From: Chitinophagaceae bacterium
GTDB taxonomy: Bacteria; Bacteroidota; Bacteroidia; Chitinophagales; Chitinophagaceae
Assembly (NCBI GenBank): GCA_947372235.1
Contig: CANBSW010000030.1
Coordinates: 1-35,494 of the forward strand
Length of the DNA: 35,494 nt
Direction: 5' to 3'
This document shows positions 1 through 7,916 of this stretch, piece by piece. The notes beneath the pieces were generated by a model. It had not been told where the DNA came from. It worked only from the letters and a program-made list of their open reading frames with translations, and searched no databases. The position numbers were made by a program, and so were the translations under genes. The number at the start of each line of letters is the position of its first letter. Position 1 is the first letter of the stretch.

Positions 1-1
1 T

Positions 2-34
2 ATCTCTAAAAAATCAGGGGAGGTAATCAAATAA
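2..34 (+). CDS. rplX: 50S ribosomal protein L24 (uL24), C-terminal end only
   Basis: Only the last ten codons and the stop lie in the window. They read [14 protein letters not shown], which matches the usual C-terminal tail of Bacteroidota L24 (established knowledge), and rplX is the standard gene directly before rplE. The TAA stop at 32-34 shares its last base with the ATG of rplE (TAATG), so the two genes are translationally coupled by overlap. The gene is cut by the window edge rather than broken. The identification rests on a short tail plus gene order. Confidence 0.8.
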   Translation: MSKKSGEVIK

Positions 35-609
35 TGAGTACTGTAAAATACACTCCGAGATTAGCAGACAAGTATACCAAAGAGGTAATACCTGCTTTAA
101 TGAAGAAGTTTGCTTACAAAACTGTAATGCAGGCTCCTAAACTGGAAAAGATCTGTATCAACCGTGGCGTTAATGGCGCGGTGAACGATAAAAAATTAGT
201 TGATATCGCTGTAGAAGAGCTGAACACCATCACTGGTCAGAAAGCGGTTCCTACTATGTCTAAAAAAGATATCTCAAACTTCAAATTACGTAAGGGAATG
301 CCGATCGGTGCCCGCGTAACTTTGAGAGGCGAAAAAATGTTCGAATTCCTTGATAGATTAGTATCAGTGGCTTTACCACGTGTGCGTGATTTCAAAGGGA
401 TCAGCGATAAGGCATTTGATGGCCGTGGTAATTATACTTTAGGGGTTACCGAGCAGATCATCTTCCCTGAGATAGATATCGATAAAGTGAATAAGATCAC
501 TGGTCTGGATATCACTTTCGTTACAACGGCAGGAACCAATGAAGAAGCTTACGAGCTTTTGAAAGAATTGGGTATGCCATTCAAAAATGCTAAAAAAGAA
601 AACAACTAA
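34..609 (+). CDS. rplE: 50S ribosomal protein L5 (uL5)
   Basis: This 191-residue protein has normal length for bacterial L5, which binds 5S rRNA and helps form the central protuberance of the large subunit. The stretch around residues 55-110, including the ITGQKAVPT and KLRKGMPIG motifs, and the DFKGIS and [10 protein letters not shown] segments are characteristic of L5. The ATG overlaps the rplX stop by one base. The G-rich stretch at 17-23 looks like a Shine-Dalgarno site but is part of the L24 coding sequence. The next gene, rpsN, starts 6 bp after the stop, so this is a tight operon position. Confidence 0.97.
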   Translation: MSTVKYTPRLADKYTKEVIPALMKKFAYKTVMQAPKLEKICINRGVNGAVNDKKLVDIAVEELNTITGQKAVPTMSKKDISNFKLRKGMPIGARVTLRGEKMFEFLDRLVSVALPRVRDFKGISDKAFDGRGNYTLGVTEQIIFPEIDIDKVNKITGLDITFVTTAGTNEEAYELLKELGMPFKNAKKENN

Positions 610-615
610 TATCAC

Positions 616-885
616 ATGGCAAAAAAATCCATAACAGCCAGGCAACACAAGCGCGAGAAAATAGTTGCCAAATTTGCAGAAAAACGTGCCGCTTTAAAAG
701 CAGCAGGAGATTATGCCGGTTTGGACCTTCTTCCTAAGAACGCTTCACCAGTAAGGTTGAAAAACCGTTGTCAGTTAACCGGACGTCCAAGAGGTTATAT
801 GCGTTATTTTGGTCTGTCAAGGATCATGTTCCGCGATATGGCACTTAACGGATTGATCCCAGGTGTTAAAAAGGCGAGTTGGTAG
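616..885 (+). CDS. rpsN: 30S ribosomal protein S14 (uS14), zinc-independent form
   Basis: An 89-residue S14 that binds 16S rRNA in the head of the small subunit. The C-terminal half carries the signature [19 protein letters not shown]. There is only one cysteine and no CxxC pairs, so this is the longer zinc-free (C-) paralogue rather than the short zinc-ribbon form. The N-terminus is rich in Lys and Arg, as expected for an RNA-binding tail. It sits 6 bp after rplE. A 152-bp gap with an inverted repeat follows before rpsH, which is wide for this operon. Confidence 0.97.
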   Translation: MAKKSITARQHKREKIVAKFAEKRAALKAAGDYAGLDLLPKNASPVRLKNRCQLTGRPRGYMRYFGLSRIMFRDMALNGLIPGVKKASW

Positions 886-886
886 G

Positions 887-959
887 TTGGTTTATTAGTT
901 TATTGGTTTAACAGTAAACCAAATACAAACAAACTAATAAACAAATAAACCAATAAACA
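887..959 (+). repeat. AT-rich inverted-repeat element in the rpsN-rpsH gap
   Basis: The left arm is built from the iterated word GTTTATTnGTTTA (about 887-910). The right arm carries its reverse complement in two places (about 930-941 and 945-957). The loop between them is A-rich. In the mRNA this could fold into a long hairpin between S14 and S8. No open reading frame or T-tract suitable for termination follows, so it is not an ordinary terminator. A small separate dyad, GCGGCAAACCGC, lies at about 978-989. Confidence 0.7.
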
Positions 960-1037
960 AAAAGACATGTTTCAAGGTGCGGCAAACCGCAAACCGGTAA
1001 CAAACAAAATTTTGAACAAGATTTAATTCTAATAAAC

Positions 1038-1436
1038 ATGGTAACTGATCCTATAGCAGACTTCTTAACCAGAATTCGTAATGCTCAGATGGCTGGACAC
1101 AGACTGGTTGAAATTCCTGCTTCCAATTTAAAGAAGCGTATGACAGAGATTCTGTACGAACAGGGTTATATTCTGAAATACAAATTTGAGGACGACAGCA
1201 AACAAGGTTTGATTAAGATCGCATTGAAATACGATCCAACAACCAAACAAGCTGCTATCCGTTCATTGGAAAGAGTAAGCCGTCCGGGTTTACGTCAGTA
1301 CGCAAAACCAGCTGAGATCAAAAGAGTGATCAACGGTTTGGGTGTTGCTATCCTGAGTACATCTAAAGGTGTTTTAACTGATAAACAGGCTAAAGCACAG
1401 AATGTGGGTGGTGAAGTGTTGTGTTATATCTATTAA
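1038..1436 (+). CDS. rpsH: 30S ribosomal protein S8 (uS8)
   Basis: A 132-residue S8 of typical length. S8 is a primary 16S rRNA binder in the central domain and in E. coli is the feedback repressor of the spc operon. The N-terminus MVTDPIADFLTRIRNA and the C-terminal pattern STSKGVLTDKQA...GGEVLCYIY are diagnostic. The start lies 152 bp after rpsN, behind an inverted repeat. If S8 autoregulation exists here, its mRNA target is not evident to me in the rpsN-rpsH or rplX-rplE junctions. Confidence 0.97.
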   Translation: MVTDPIADFLTRIRNAQMAGHRLVEIPASNLKKRMTEILYEQGYILKYKFEDDSKQGLIKIALKYDPTTKQAAIRSLERVSRPGLRQYAKPAEIKRVINGLGVAILSTSKGVLTDKQAKAQNVGGEVLCYIY

Positions 1437-1551
1437 TCCGCCGAAGCTTCAGCACAGGTGGACTTACATACTGCCCTTACTGACAATTAAGCTTTTTAGT
1501 CGGAGCTGAACACGGGAGGGATATTGAATCAAAATAAAAAAGTAAACGACT

Positions 1552-2106
1552 ATGTCTCGTATTGGTAAACAACCGGTGGTAATACCTGCAGGAGTTACAA
1601 TTACTGTAAACAGTGAAAACATTGTTACCGTAAAAGGTCCTAAAGGTGAATTGAAAGAATCTATTGACAGAGATATCACTGTTACAATTGCAGATGGTCA
1701 GGTAGTATTTGTACGTCCAACCGACCAGATCCGTCACCGCGCTATGCACGGTTTATACCGCGCTTTAGTGGGTAACATGGTAAAAGGTGTAACGGAAGGT
1801 TTTAAAAGAGATCTTGAATTAGTGGGTGTGGGTTTTAAAGCAGCCAATACCGGGAACCTTTTGGATTTGGCTTTAGGTTATTCTCACAATATCATATTTG
1901 AAATTCCTAAGGAATTGAAAGTGGCTACTTTAACTGAAAAAGGACAAAATCCTAAGATCATGTTAGAAGGTATTGACAAACAGTTGATTGGGCAGGTAGC
2001 AGCTAAATTACGCAGCTTACGTAAACCTGAACCATACAAAGGAAAAGGTGTGAAATATGCTGGTGAGATTCTGAGAAGAAAAGCAGGTAAGGCAGCAGGT
2101 AAATAA
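1552..2106 (+). CDS. rplF: 50S ribosomal protein L6 (uL6)
   Basis: A 184-residue L6, a two-domain 23S rRNA-binding protein near the sarcin-ricin loop. It begins MSRIGKQPVVIPAGV, contains the conserved HGLYRALVGNMVKGVTEGF segment in the first domain and ends with the family signature RKPEPYKGKGVKYAGE (about residues 156-171). The gap from rpsH is 115 bp and contains no gene; I see only weak imperfect repeats there. Immediately after the stop comes a C-rich palindromic repeat pair that occupies most of the gap to rplR. Confidence 0.97.
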   Translation: MSRIGKQPVVIPAGVTITVNSENIVTVKGPKGELKESIDRDITVTIADGQVVFVRPTDQIRHRAMHGLYRALVGNMVKGVTEGFKRDLELVGVGFKAANTGNLLDLALGYSHNIIFEIPKELKVATLTEKGQNPKIMLEGIDKQLIGQVAAKLRSLRKPEPYKGKGVKYAGEILRRKAGKAAGK

Positions 2107-2188
2107 CCCCCTAGCCCCCTAAAGGGGGAATTGGGAAAGAGATAAATAAAATTTTAGAAAACTTCAACTCCCCTTTAGGGGTTGGGGG
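2107..2188 (+). repeat. Inverted pair of C-rich palindromic elements between rplF and rplR
   Basis: The left copy (2107-2129) has the form C5-TAG-C5-TAAAG-G4: a run of C followed by the palindrome CCCCCTAAAGGGGG. The right copy (2168-2188) is the same unit in the opposite orientation (CTCCCCTTTAGGGG then TTGGGGG). The 38-bp spacer is A-rich. Together they make an 82-bp structure with roughly 20-bp terminal inverted repeats that ends 15 bp before the rplR ATG. Related copies occur at 3109-3132, 7899-7921 and 8022-8040. Confidence 0.85.
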
Positions 2189-2202
2189 TAAATAGAAACA
2201 AA

Positions 2203-2553
2203 ATGGGTAAATTAATTCAAAGGCAGAAGATCAGATACCGTATCCGTAAGAAGATCTCTGGTACAGCTGTAAAGCCACGTCTTTCTGTATTCAGAAGCAA
2301 TGCTGAGATTTATGCTCAATTGATCGATGATGATAATGCTGTAACCCTGGTTGCTGCTTCATCAAGAGATAAAGATATTGCTGCTCAAAAAATAACCAAG
2401 ATCGAAAAATCTAAACTGGTTGGTGCTGCGGTTGCCCGCAAAGCTATCGAGTTAGGGTTAACTACCTGTGTATTTGACAGGGGTGGTAACCTGTATCACG
2501 GCCGCGTTAAGTCTGTAGCTGATGGTGCAAGAGAAGGTGGTCTTCAATTCTAA
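2203..2553 (+). CDS. rplR: 50S ribosomal protein L18 (uL18)
   Basis: A 116-residue L18, the 5S rRNA-binding protein of the central protuberance. The motifs [20 protein letters not shown] and the C-terminal [25 protein letters not shown] are typical. I chose the ATG at 2203; an in-frame TTG at 2182 would start inside the repeat element and is not supported by the family. It is preceded by the inverted C-rich repeat pair and followed after 29 bp by rpsE. Confidence 0.97.
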   Translation: MGKLIQRQKIRYRIRKKISGTAVKPRLSVFRSNAEIYAQLIDDDNAVTLVAASSRDKDIAAQKITKIEKSKLVGAAVARKAIELGLTTCVFDRGGNLYHGRVKSVADGAREGGLQF

Positions 2554-2582
2554 TTTGCTAACAACAATTAATCGTTAGATAA

Positions 2583-3104
2583 ATGTCTAAAGTAAACGTA
2601 AATAAGGTAAAATCCGGTGGCGAACTGGAACTGAAAGAAAAAGTTGTTGCCATTAACCGTGTAGTGAAAACTACCAAAGGTGGCCGTACTTTCAGCTTCT
2701 CAGCATTAGTAGTGGTAGGTAATGAAAGTGGTGTTGTAGGACAAGGGCTTGGTAAAGCAAAAGAAGTACAGGAAGCAATTGCAAAAGGTATTGAAGATGC
2801 AAAAAAGAACCTTGTAAAAGTTCCTATCATGCACGGTACCATTCCTCACGAGCAGTGGGCGAAAGAAGGTGCAGCTAAAGTCCTGATTAAACCGGCAGCT
2901 CATGGTGCGGGTGTGATCGCCGGAGGCAGCATGCGTGCTGTACTGGAAAGTGCCGGTGTGACAGACGTTCTTGCTAAAAGCTTAGGTTCTGCCAATCCTC
3001 ATAATGTGGTTAAAGCAACTATCAAGGCTTTGGGTCTTTTAAGAGAACCCATTCAGGTTGCTAAAAGCAGGACCTTGAAATTGAGCAAAGTATTTAACGG
3101 ATAA
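2583..3104 (+). CDS. rpsE: 30S ribosomal protein S5 (uS5)
   Basis: A 173-residue S5, part of the decoding-fidelity and helicase region of the 30S subunit with S4 and S12. The N-terminal double-stranded-RNA-binding-like domain (about residues 16-80) has [20 protein letters not shown] and [15 protein letters not shown]. The C-terminal domain has [29 protein letters not shown], split here only for length. The start at 2583 matches the usual Bacteroidota [11 protein letters not shown] beginning. A copy of the C-rich palindrome begins 4 bp after the stop. Confidence 0.97.
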   Translation: MSKVNVNKVKSGGELELKEKVVAINRVVKTTKGGRTFSFSALVVVGNESGVVGQGLGKAKEVQEAIAKGIEDAKKNLVKVPIMHGTIPHEQWAKEGAAKVLIKPAAHGAGVIAGGSMRAVLESAGVTDVLAKSLGSANPHNVVKATIKALGLLREPIQVAKSRTLKLSKVFNG

Positions 3105-3108
3105 TATA

Positions 3109-3132
3109 CCCCCCGGCCCCCTGAAGGGGGAG
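3109..3132 (+). repeat. C-rich palindromic element between rpsE and rpmD
   Basis: This copy reads C6-GG-C5-TGAAG-G4-AG, the same unit as at 2107-2129 and 7899-7921: a C-run, a short linker and the palindrome CCCCCTGAAGGGGG. It stands alone in direct orientation. Only a weak CCTCTTTTGAGG hairpin is seen downstream (about 3166-3177), so a mate, if it ever existed, is degenerate. Confidence 0.85.
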
Positions 3133-3187
3133 ATAGGAGGTCTGTTGTAATTAATAAATAAAATTTCCTCTTTTGAGGACAAGGGTT

Positions 3188-3370
3188 ATGAAAAAAATTA
3201 AAATCACACAGGTTAAGAGCGGTATCGATAGGTCTGAGCGCCAGAAACAAACATTGATCGCATTGGGTTTGAAGAAAATGAATGCATCAAAAGAAGTGGA
3301 AGCAACACCTCAGATCCTGGGTATGGTTAATAAAGTTAGCCATTTGGTGAAAGTGGAAGAAATCGCATAA
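3188..3370 (+). CDS. rpmD: 50S ribosomal protein L30 (uL30)
   Basis: A 60-residue L30, the normal length for the bacterial protein. It starts MKKIKITQVKSGIDRSERQK and has the conserved TLIALGLKKMN segment and the GMVNKVSHLVKVEE end. The ATG at 3188 is preferred over an in-frame TTG 15 bases upstream because it gives the family's normal N-terminus. It lies 83 bp after rpsE and 148 bp before rplO, and both gaps contain repeat elements. Confidence 0.96.
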   Translation: MKKIKITQVKSGIDRSERQKQTLIALGLKKMNASKEVEATPQILGMVNKVSHLVKVEEIA

Positions 3371-3373
3371 GTA

Positions 3374-3474
3374 ATTTGAAAATTTGAAAATGTGCAAATT
3401 TGAAAATGAGTCAGCTTTTGTTGATTCATTTTTGTTTACATTTTCAAATTTTCAAATTGTCATATTTTCAAATT
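3374..3474 (+). repeat. ATTTTCAAATT inverted-repeat element between rpmD and rplO
   Basis: The left arm (about 3374-3407) consists of iterated ATTTGAAAATT words. The right arm (about 3439-3474) consists of the reverse-complement words ATTTTCAAATT. A loop of about 30 bp separates them. A second copy of the same family lies after secY at 5391-5463. The arms can form a long AU-rich stem in the mRNA. A separate small dyad, GGGGTGATACCCC, follows at about 3484-3496, just before the rplO leader. Confidence 0.85.
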
Positions 3475-3518
3475 AACTAGCGAGGGGTGATACCCCGTAA
3501 GTTCAAAATCAAATAAAA

Positions 3519-3968
3519 ATGAAACTACACACACTCAAGCCTGCTGAAGGCTCAACGCACAAAGAAATCCGTATCGGTCGTGGTGAAGCATCCGGTAAAG
3601 GTGGTACATCTACAAAAGGTAACAAAGGTGGACAAAGCCGTGCAGGTTATAAAAGCAAAATGGCACACGAAGGTGGTCAGATGCCAATTCAGCGTCGTAT
3701 TCCTAAACGTGGATTTAAGAATAATAACCGAGTTGAATTTAAAGTGTTCAACCTGGGTCAGATTGATCAGTTGGTAGAAAAATACGGATTTACAGAATTT
3801 ACACTTGAGAATCTGTATATCAATGGTTTGATCAGTCGTACAGATAAAGTAAAAGTATTGGCAACCGGAGAATTGAAAGCCAAACTTACTTTCAAAATAA
3901 ATGCTGCCAGCGAAAAAGCAAAAGGTGCTATTGAAGCATCAGGCGGAACTGTTGAAATTGTAAAGTAA
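3519..3968 (+). CDS. rplO: 50S ribosomal protein L15 (uL15)
   Basis: A 149-residue L15, a late-assembly 23S rRNA-binding protein. The glycine- and lysine-rich N-terminal extension (about residues 18-48) has GRGEASGKGGTSTKGNKGG, followed by the MPIQRRIPKRGFKN motif. The C-terminal globular part ends ASEKAKGAIEASGGTVEIVK, as is usual. Standard position before secY. A longer-than-usual leader with the ATTTTCAAATT repeat precedes it. Confidence 0.97.
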   Translation: MKLHTLKPAEGSTHKEIRIGRGEASGKGGTSTKGNKGGQSRAGYKSKMAHEGGQMPIQRRIPKRGFKNNNRVEFKVFNLGQIDQLVEKYGFTEFTLENLYINGLISRTDKVKVLATGELKAKLTFKINAASEKAKGAIEASGGTVEIVK

Positions 3969-4044
3969 TTTTAACGTAAATTGCCAAACACGCGAAGATC
4001 TGCTTCGTTGGTTATTAAGTATTAACGCTTTCAATTGCATTTAA

Positions 4045-5391
4045 GTGAAAAAACTAGTTCAGACTTTAAAAAATATTTGGGCCATTGAAGAACTGCGCAA
4101 CAAGATTGTTGTAACGCTTGCTTTGGTTTTTACTTACCGCCTGGGTAACCACATTGTGTTACCGGGATTGGATCCCAATAAAATTGAAGTAGCACAACGT
4201 GCTGCAAAAAGCAATGGCCTGCTGGGTATTTTTGATATGTTCGCCGGCGGCGGATTTTCTCAGGCATCTATTCTGGCCCTTGGTATTATGCCCTATATCT
4301 CTGCTTCTATCTTCATGCAGTTAATGACCATTTTGGTTCCTCAGTTGCAGAAAGTACAGAAAGAAGGTGATAGCGGACGTAAAAAAATCAATCAGTGGAC
4401 ACGTTACCTCACTGTGATCGTTACTGTATTTCAGGCCGGAGCTTATGTAGCTTACCTGAATAGTCCCGGTTATGCTGAAGCGATTCTTCCTGCCTATAAA
4501 ATGTTCTTTGGATTTTCAACGGTAGTTACCTTAACAGCAGGTACCCTGTTTGTAATGTGGCTGGGAGAAAAAATTCAGGATAAAGGATTGGGTAATGGTA
4601 CTTCCATCATTATCATGGTGGGGATCTTATCACGTTTGCCAATTTCAATCATTCAGGAATTTACTGCCAAAGAACAAAGAGGCGGTGGTGGTTTGTTGAT
4701 CTTCTTAATTGAGATCGCAATACTGATCACAGTTATCATGGGATTGATCATACTTGTTCAGGGTGTAAGAAAGATCCCTGTAAACTATGCCAAGCAGATC
4801 ATTGGTAACCGCCAGTTTGGTGGTGCACGCCAGTTTTTGCCGGTAAAAGTGAACAGTGCTGGTGTAATGCCGATCATCTTTGCTCAGGCGATTATGTTCC
4901 TGCCTACATTGGTTTCTTTTACCAATATCGATTCTGCTCAGGGTATCGTTAAGATCTTTAATGACCACAGTAATGTTTGGTATATGTTGATCTACTCTGT
5001 AATGGTTATCGGATTTACCTTCCTTTACACAGCATTGATCTTTAACCCTAAGCAAATCTCTGAAGACCTGAAACGTAATAATGGATTTATCCCGGGTGTT
5101 AAACCAGGTCAGCCAACTGCAGATTATATCGGTTCAATCATGGATAAGATCACATTGCCAGGTGCCATTTTCTTAGCATTGGTAGGTATCTTGCCAGGAT
5201 TTGCACAGCGTTTGGGTGTAACTCAGGGTTTCAGTTCATTCTTCGGAGGAACTTCATTGTTGATCATGGTGGGTGTAATTTTAGATACGCTTCAGCAAAT
5301 TGAAACTTATCTGTTAATGCGTCAATATGATGGTTTGATGAAGAGTGGTCGCGTACAGGGTAGGCAAACAGTTTCTACAACAACTATTTAA
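4045..5391 (+). CDS. secY: Protein translocase subunit SecY
   Basis: A 448-residue polytopic inner-membrane protein, the channel subunit of the SecYEG translocon, of normal length with the expected ten transmembrane segments. Diagnostic stretches are GLLGIFDMFAGGGFSQASI, LGIMPYISASIFMQL (TM2 and the plug region), GLGNGTSIIIMVGI and FLPVKVNSAGVMPIIFAQAI. The cytoplasmic loop NPKQISEDLKRNNGFIPGVK and the end LLMRQYDGLMKSGRVQGR are also typical. I read the start as GTG at 4045; no in-frame ATG lies near it. It is the last gene of the ribosomal block: an inverted repeat and an intrinsic terminator follow, separating it from map. Confidence 0.97.
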   Translation: MKKLVQTLKNIWAIEELRNKIVVTLALVFTYRLGNHIVLPGLDPNKIEVAQRAAKSNGLLGIFDMFAGGGFSQASILALGIMPYISASIFMQLMTILVPQLQKVQKEGDSGRKKINQWTRYLTVIVTVFQAGAYVAYLNSPGYAEAILPAYKMFFGFSTVVTLTAGTLFVMWLGEKIQDKGLGNGTSIIIMVGILSRLPISIIQEFTAKEQRGGGGLLIFLIEIAILITVIMGLIILVQGVRKIPVNYAKQIIGNRQFGGARQFLPVKVNSAGVMPIIFAQAIMFLPTLVSFTNIDSAQGIVKIFNDHSNVWYMLIYSVMVIGFTFLYTALIFNPKQISEDLKRNNGFIPGVKPGQPTADYIGSIMDKITLPGAIFLALVGILPGFAQRLGVTQGFSSFFGGTSLLIMVGVILDTLQQIETYLLMRQYDGLMKSGRVQGRQTVSTTTI

Positions 5392-5463
5392 TTTGAAAAT
5401 GAGATAATTTGAAAATGAACGGTTTTACATTTTCAAATTGCCGGATTTTCAAATTTTCAAATA
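5391..5463 (+). repeat. Second ATTTTCAAATT inverted-repeat element, after secY
   Basis: The left arm (5391-5415) has ATTTGAAAAT words and the right arm (about 5429-5463) has ATTTTCAAATT words in reverse complement. It is the same family as 3374-3474. The element begins at the last base of the secY stop codon and ends 18 bp before the terminator hairpin. Confidence 0.85.
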
Positions 5464-5481
5464 ATAATCAAGACCTTTATG

Positions 5482-5516
5482 ACCTGCCGGTAAATTTCCG
5501 GCAGGTTTATTTTTTA
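5482..5516 (+). terminator. Intrinsic terminator of the ribosomal-protein operon
   Basis: A perfect 9-bp stem, ACCTGCCGG (5482-5490) with CCGGCAGGT (5498-5506), has a 7-nt loop and is followed by a T-rich run, TTATTTTTTAT. This is a classic rho-independent terminator. It ends the rplX-to-secY transcription unit before map. The T-run abuts a possible ATG for map at 5519. Confidence 0.88.
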
Positions 5517-5536
5517 TAATGACACGACGTAACAGT

Positions 5537-6340
5537 ATGATGATCCATAAAACAGAGGCGGAAATAGCTATGATGAAAGAAGCTGCATGCCTTGTAAGCA
5601 AGTCACTTACAGAAGTAGCCAAAGTATTAAAACCGGGTATGACCACTTTACAGATAGATAAGATCTGTGCTGATTTTGTAAAAGACCATAAAGCCATTCC
5701 TTCATTTTATAATTACCGCGGATATCCGCATAATGTTTGTGCATCTGTAAATGATGTTGTGGTTCATGGATTTCCTAATAATCTGCCATTAAAGGAAGGT
5801 GATATCGTATCGATAGATATGGGTGTGATCTTAAACGGATGGCATGGAGATCATGCCTATACTTTTATTTTGGGTGAGGTAAGTGAGGAAGTTGTACAAT
5901 TGGTAAAAGTTACCAAAGAATCATTGTATAAAGGAATTGAAAAAGCGACTATCAATAACCGTGTGGGAGATATCTCTTATGCCATTCAGGCCCATACAGA
6001 AGGCAAATACGGCTATGGAGTTGTGCGAGAGCTGGTAGGGCATGGTTTAGGAAAAAGCTTGCACGAAGACCCGCAGGTGCCCAATTATGGCAAACGGGGA
6101 AGTGGCCCTAAAATGAAGGAGAATCTGGTGCTGGCTATTGAGCCAATGATCAATTTGGGTTCTCGTGAAGTATACACAGATGATGATGGCTGGACAGTAA
6201 GAACCCGTGATGGCAAACCTTCTGTACATTTTGAACATGATGTTTGTATCAAAAGAAATGAAGCGTTGATCTTATCCGATTATAGTATTATTGAAGCGGC
6301 TGAAAAAGCCAATAGCAATCTCAACAGCAGTTATTACTAA
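5537..6340 (+). CDS. map: Methionine aminopeptidase, type I
   Basis: Removes the initiator methionine from nascent proteins in the cytoplasm. The pita-bread metallopeptidase fold is clear. Counting from the upstream ATG at 5519, the metal ligands are D100 (SIDMG), D111 (GDHAYTF), H175 (VGHGLG), E208 (AIEPM) and E239 (FEHD), with H83 in VVHGFP also conserved. An ATG at 5519 exists, but it directly abuts the terminator T-run and adds six residues not typical of the family. The double ATG at 5537/5540 gives the usual M-I-x-K-T-E start, so I favour it. The next gene begins 34 bp after the stop and may be co-transcribed. Confidence 0.95.
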   Translation: MMIHKTEAEIAMMKEAACLVSKSLTEVAKVLKPGMTTLQIDKICADFVKDHKAIPSFYNYRGYPHNVCASVNDVVVHGFPNNLPLKEGDIVSIDMGVILNGWHGDHAYTFILGEVSEEVVQLVKVTKESLYKGIEKATINNRVGDISYAIQAHTEGKYGYGVVRELVGHGLGKSLHEDPQVPNYGKRGSGPKMKENLVLAIEPMINLGSREVYTDDDGWTVRTRDGKPSVHFEHDVCIKRNEALILSDYSIIEAAEKANSNLNSSYY

Positions 6341-6374
6341 GGTTGATTGATTATCTTACAGAAAATTCAGTAGG

Positions 6375-7916
6375 ATGAAAAGACAACTGCTTCTGTTTCT
6401 TTTTTTGGCAATTTCCGGGATACTAAATTCCCAATCTTCGCAAACCCTGAAGATCCGTTCTTATCGCGAACAGAAAGAAAGTCAGTGGATGCAGGAGTAT
6501 ATACAATTTTTATCCATTCCCAATATAGCGGCTGATACAGCGGGACTAAAAAAGAATGCAGATTTTATTATGCAGATGATGCGTAAAAGAAATGTGCAGA
6601 ATGTTCAACTTTTATTTCCTTCCACAAAAACAGCGGCTCCTTCTATTTATGGCGAAGTGATTGTGCCGGGTGCAACAAGAACATTGATCTTTTATGCCCA
6701 TTATGATGGACAGCCAGTTGATACGTTACAATGGGCAAAAGGATTGAAACCCTTTACTCCTAAGCTTCTGAACGGTTCATTGGAAAAAAATGCTGCAATA
6801 ATTCCTTTTCCTGCAAATGGGAAGTATGATCCGCAATGGAGAATTTATGCAAGAGGGGCATCTGATGATAAAGCCGGCGTGATGGCCATTTTATCAGCTT
6901 ATGAATCAGTAATACAAACCGGCTTTTCTCTCAACTATAATATCAAATTCTTTTTTGAGGGAGAAGAAGAAGCCGGTTCAACGCATTTGAATGAGATCTT
7001 TCAAAACTATACATCATTACTCAAATCAGATCTATGGATTATTTGTGATGGGCCCGTTCACCAGTCCGGAAAGAAAGCAGTCATATTTGGTGCAAGAGGC
7101 GATGCACATGTTGATATTACGGTATATGGCCCCTCACGTCCTTTACATAGCGGGCATTATGGAAACTGGGCACCCAATCCTGCATTGATGCTTGCAAAAC
7201 TATTGGCATCAATGAAAGACGATAATGGACGGGTTGCCATCAGAGGTTTTAATGATGATGTAACTCCGCTTACTACACTGGAGAAAAAAGCAGTGTCAGA
7301 AATCCCCTCGGTAGATGAGCAGATGAAAGAAGAATTAAAATTTGTAAAAGAAGAAATACCCGGGATGGGTTTGTCTGATGCGATCATGATCCCATCACTC
7401 AATATCAACGGTATGCAAAGTGGTGGTGTTGGGGCAAAGGCAAGCAATGTAATCCCTACCATGGCATCGGCTGTATTAGACCTTAGATTAGTGCCGGGTA
7501 ATGATTATAAACGCCAGCAGCAAAGGGTTGTAGACCATATCAGGGCACAAGGATATTATGTTACTGACACTGAACCTATAGAAGCAGAAAAAAAAATATT
7601 TGCCAAGATCGCGAAAGTGACATTGAGTGGAGGATATAATGCACAAAGAACATCAATGAGTTTACCAATAGCGCAAAAAGTAATTGACGCAGTAAAAAGT
7701 ACCACCAATGATCAGGTTGTGTTGATACCAAATATGGGAGGAAGTTTGCCGCTATATCTTTTCGAAAAATATTTGAAAGCAACAACGATCACAGTGCCTG
7801 TTGCCAATCATGATAATAACCAGCATGCAGAGAATGAAAATATAAGGTTATTGAATTTGTGGAATGGGATTGAAACAATGGCTGCTTTGATGTTGATGCC
7901 CCCCGGCCCCCTATAG
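6375..7916 (+). CDS. Secreted M20-family metallopeptidase (dipeptidase-like)
   Basis: A 513-residue protein with a signal peptide (hydrophobic residues 4-17, cleavage expected near residue 20), so periplasmic or secreted. The di-zinc M20 core is visible: YAHYDGQPVD with H109 and D111, ARGASDDKAG around D164, and FFEGEEEAGS with the catalytic/metal Glu pair near 198-199. A C-terminal metal His lies in the NHDNNQHAENE segment, and the dimerisation (lid) domain is in the middle. M20 enzymes of this type hydrolyse dipeptides or related amides; the substrate is not evident. The last five codons (P-P-G-P-L) and the TAG stop are supplied by a C-rich palindromic repeat, so the original C-terminus was probably different. 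Confidence 0.92.
   Translation: MKRQLLLFLFLAISGILNSQSSQTLKIRSYREQKESQWMQEYIQFLSIPNIAADTAGLKKNADFIMQMMRKRNVQNVQLLFPSTKTAAPSIYGEVIVPGATRTLIFYAHYDGQPVDTLQWAKGLKPFTPKLLNGSLEKNAAIIPFPANGKYDPQWRIYARGASDDKAGVMAILSAYESVIQTGFSLNYNIKFFFEGEEEAGSTHLNEIFQNYTSLLKSDLWIICDGPVHQSGKKAVIFGARGDAHVDITVYGPSRPLHSGHYGNWAPNPALMLAKLLASMKDDNGRVAIRGFNDDVTPLTTLEKKAVSEIPSVDEQMKEELKFVKEEIPGMGLSDAIMIPSLNINGMQSGGVGAKASNVIPTMASAVLDLRLVPGNDYKRQQQRVVDHIRAQGYYVTDTEPIEAEKKIFAKIAKVTLSGGYNAQRTSMSLPIAQKVIDAVKSTTNDQVVLIPNMGGSLPLYLFEKYLKATTITVPVANHDNNQHAENENIRLLNLWNGIETMAALMLMPPGPL

Noticed and set aside
17..23. Apparent Shine-Dalgarno sequence before rplE
   Set aside because: It encodes Gly-Glu-Val of the L24 tail and lies somewhat far from the ATG. 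Bacteroidota rarely use such sites, and the TAATG overlap explains coupling.
1440..1551. Possible repeat or regulatory hairpin in the rpsH-rplF gap
   Set aside because: Only short, imperfect matches (CGAAGCTTCAGCAC versus CGGAGCTGAACAC) are seen. They do not form a convincing stem and do not match the repeat families elsewhere.
3481..3500. GGGGTGATACCCC dyad before rplO as a terminator
   Set aside because: The stem is only 5 bp and no T-run follows. It lies within an operon whose downstream genes must be transcribed.
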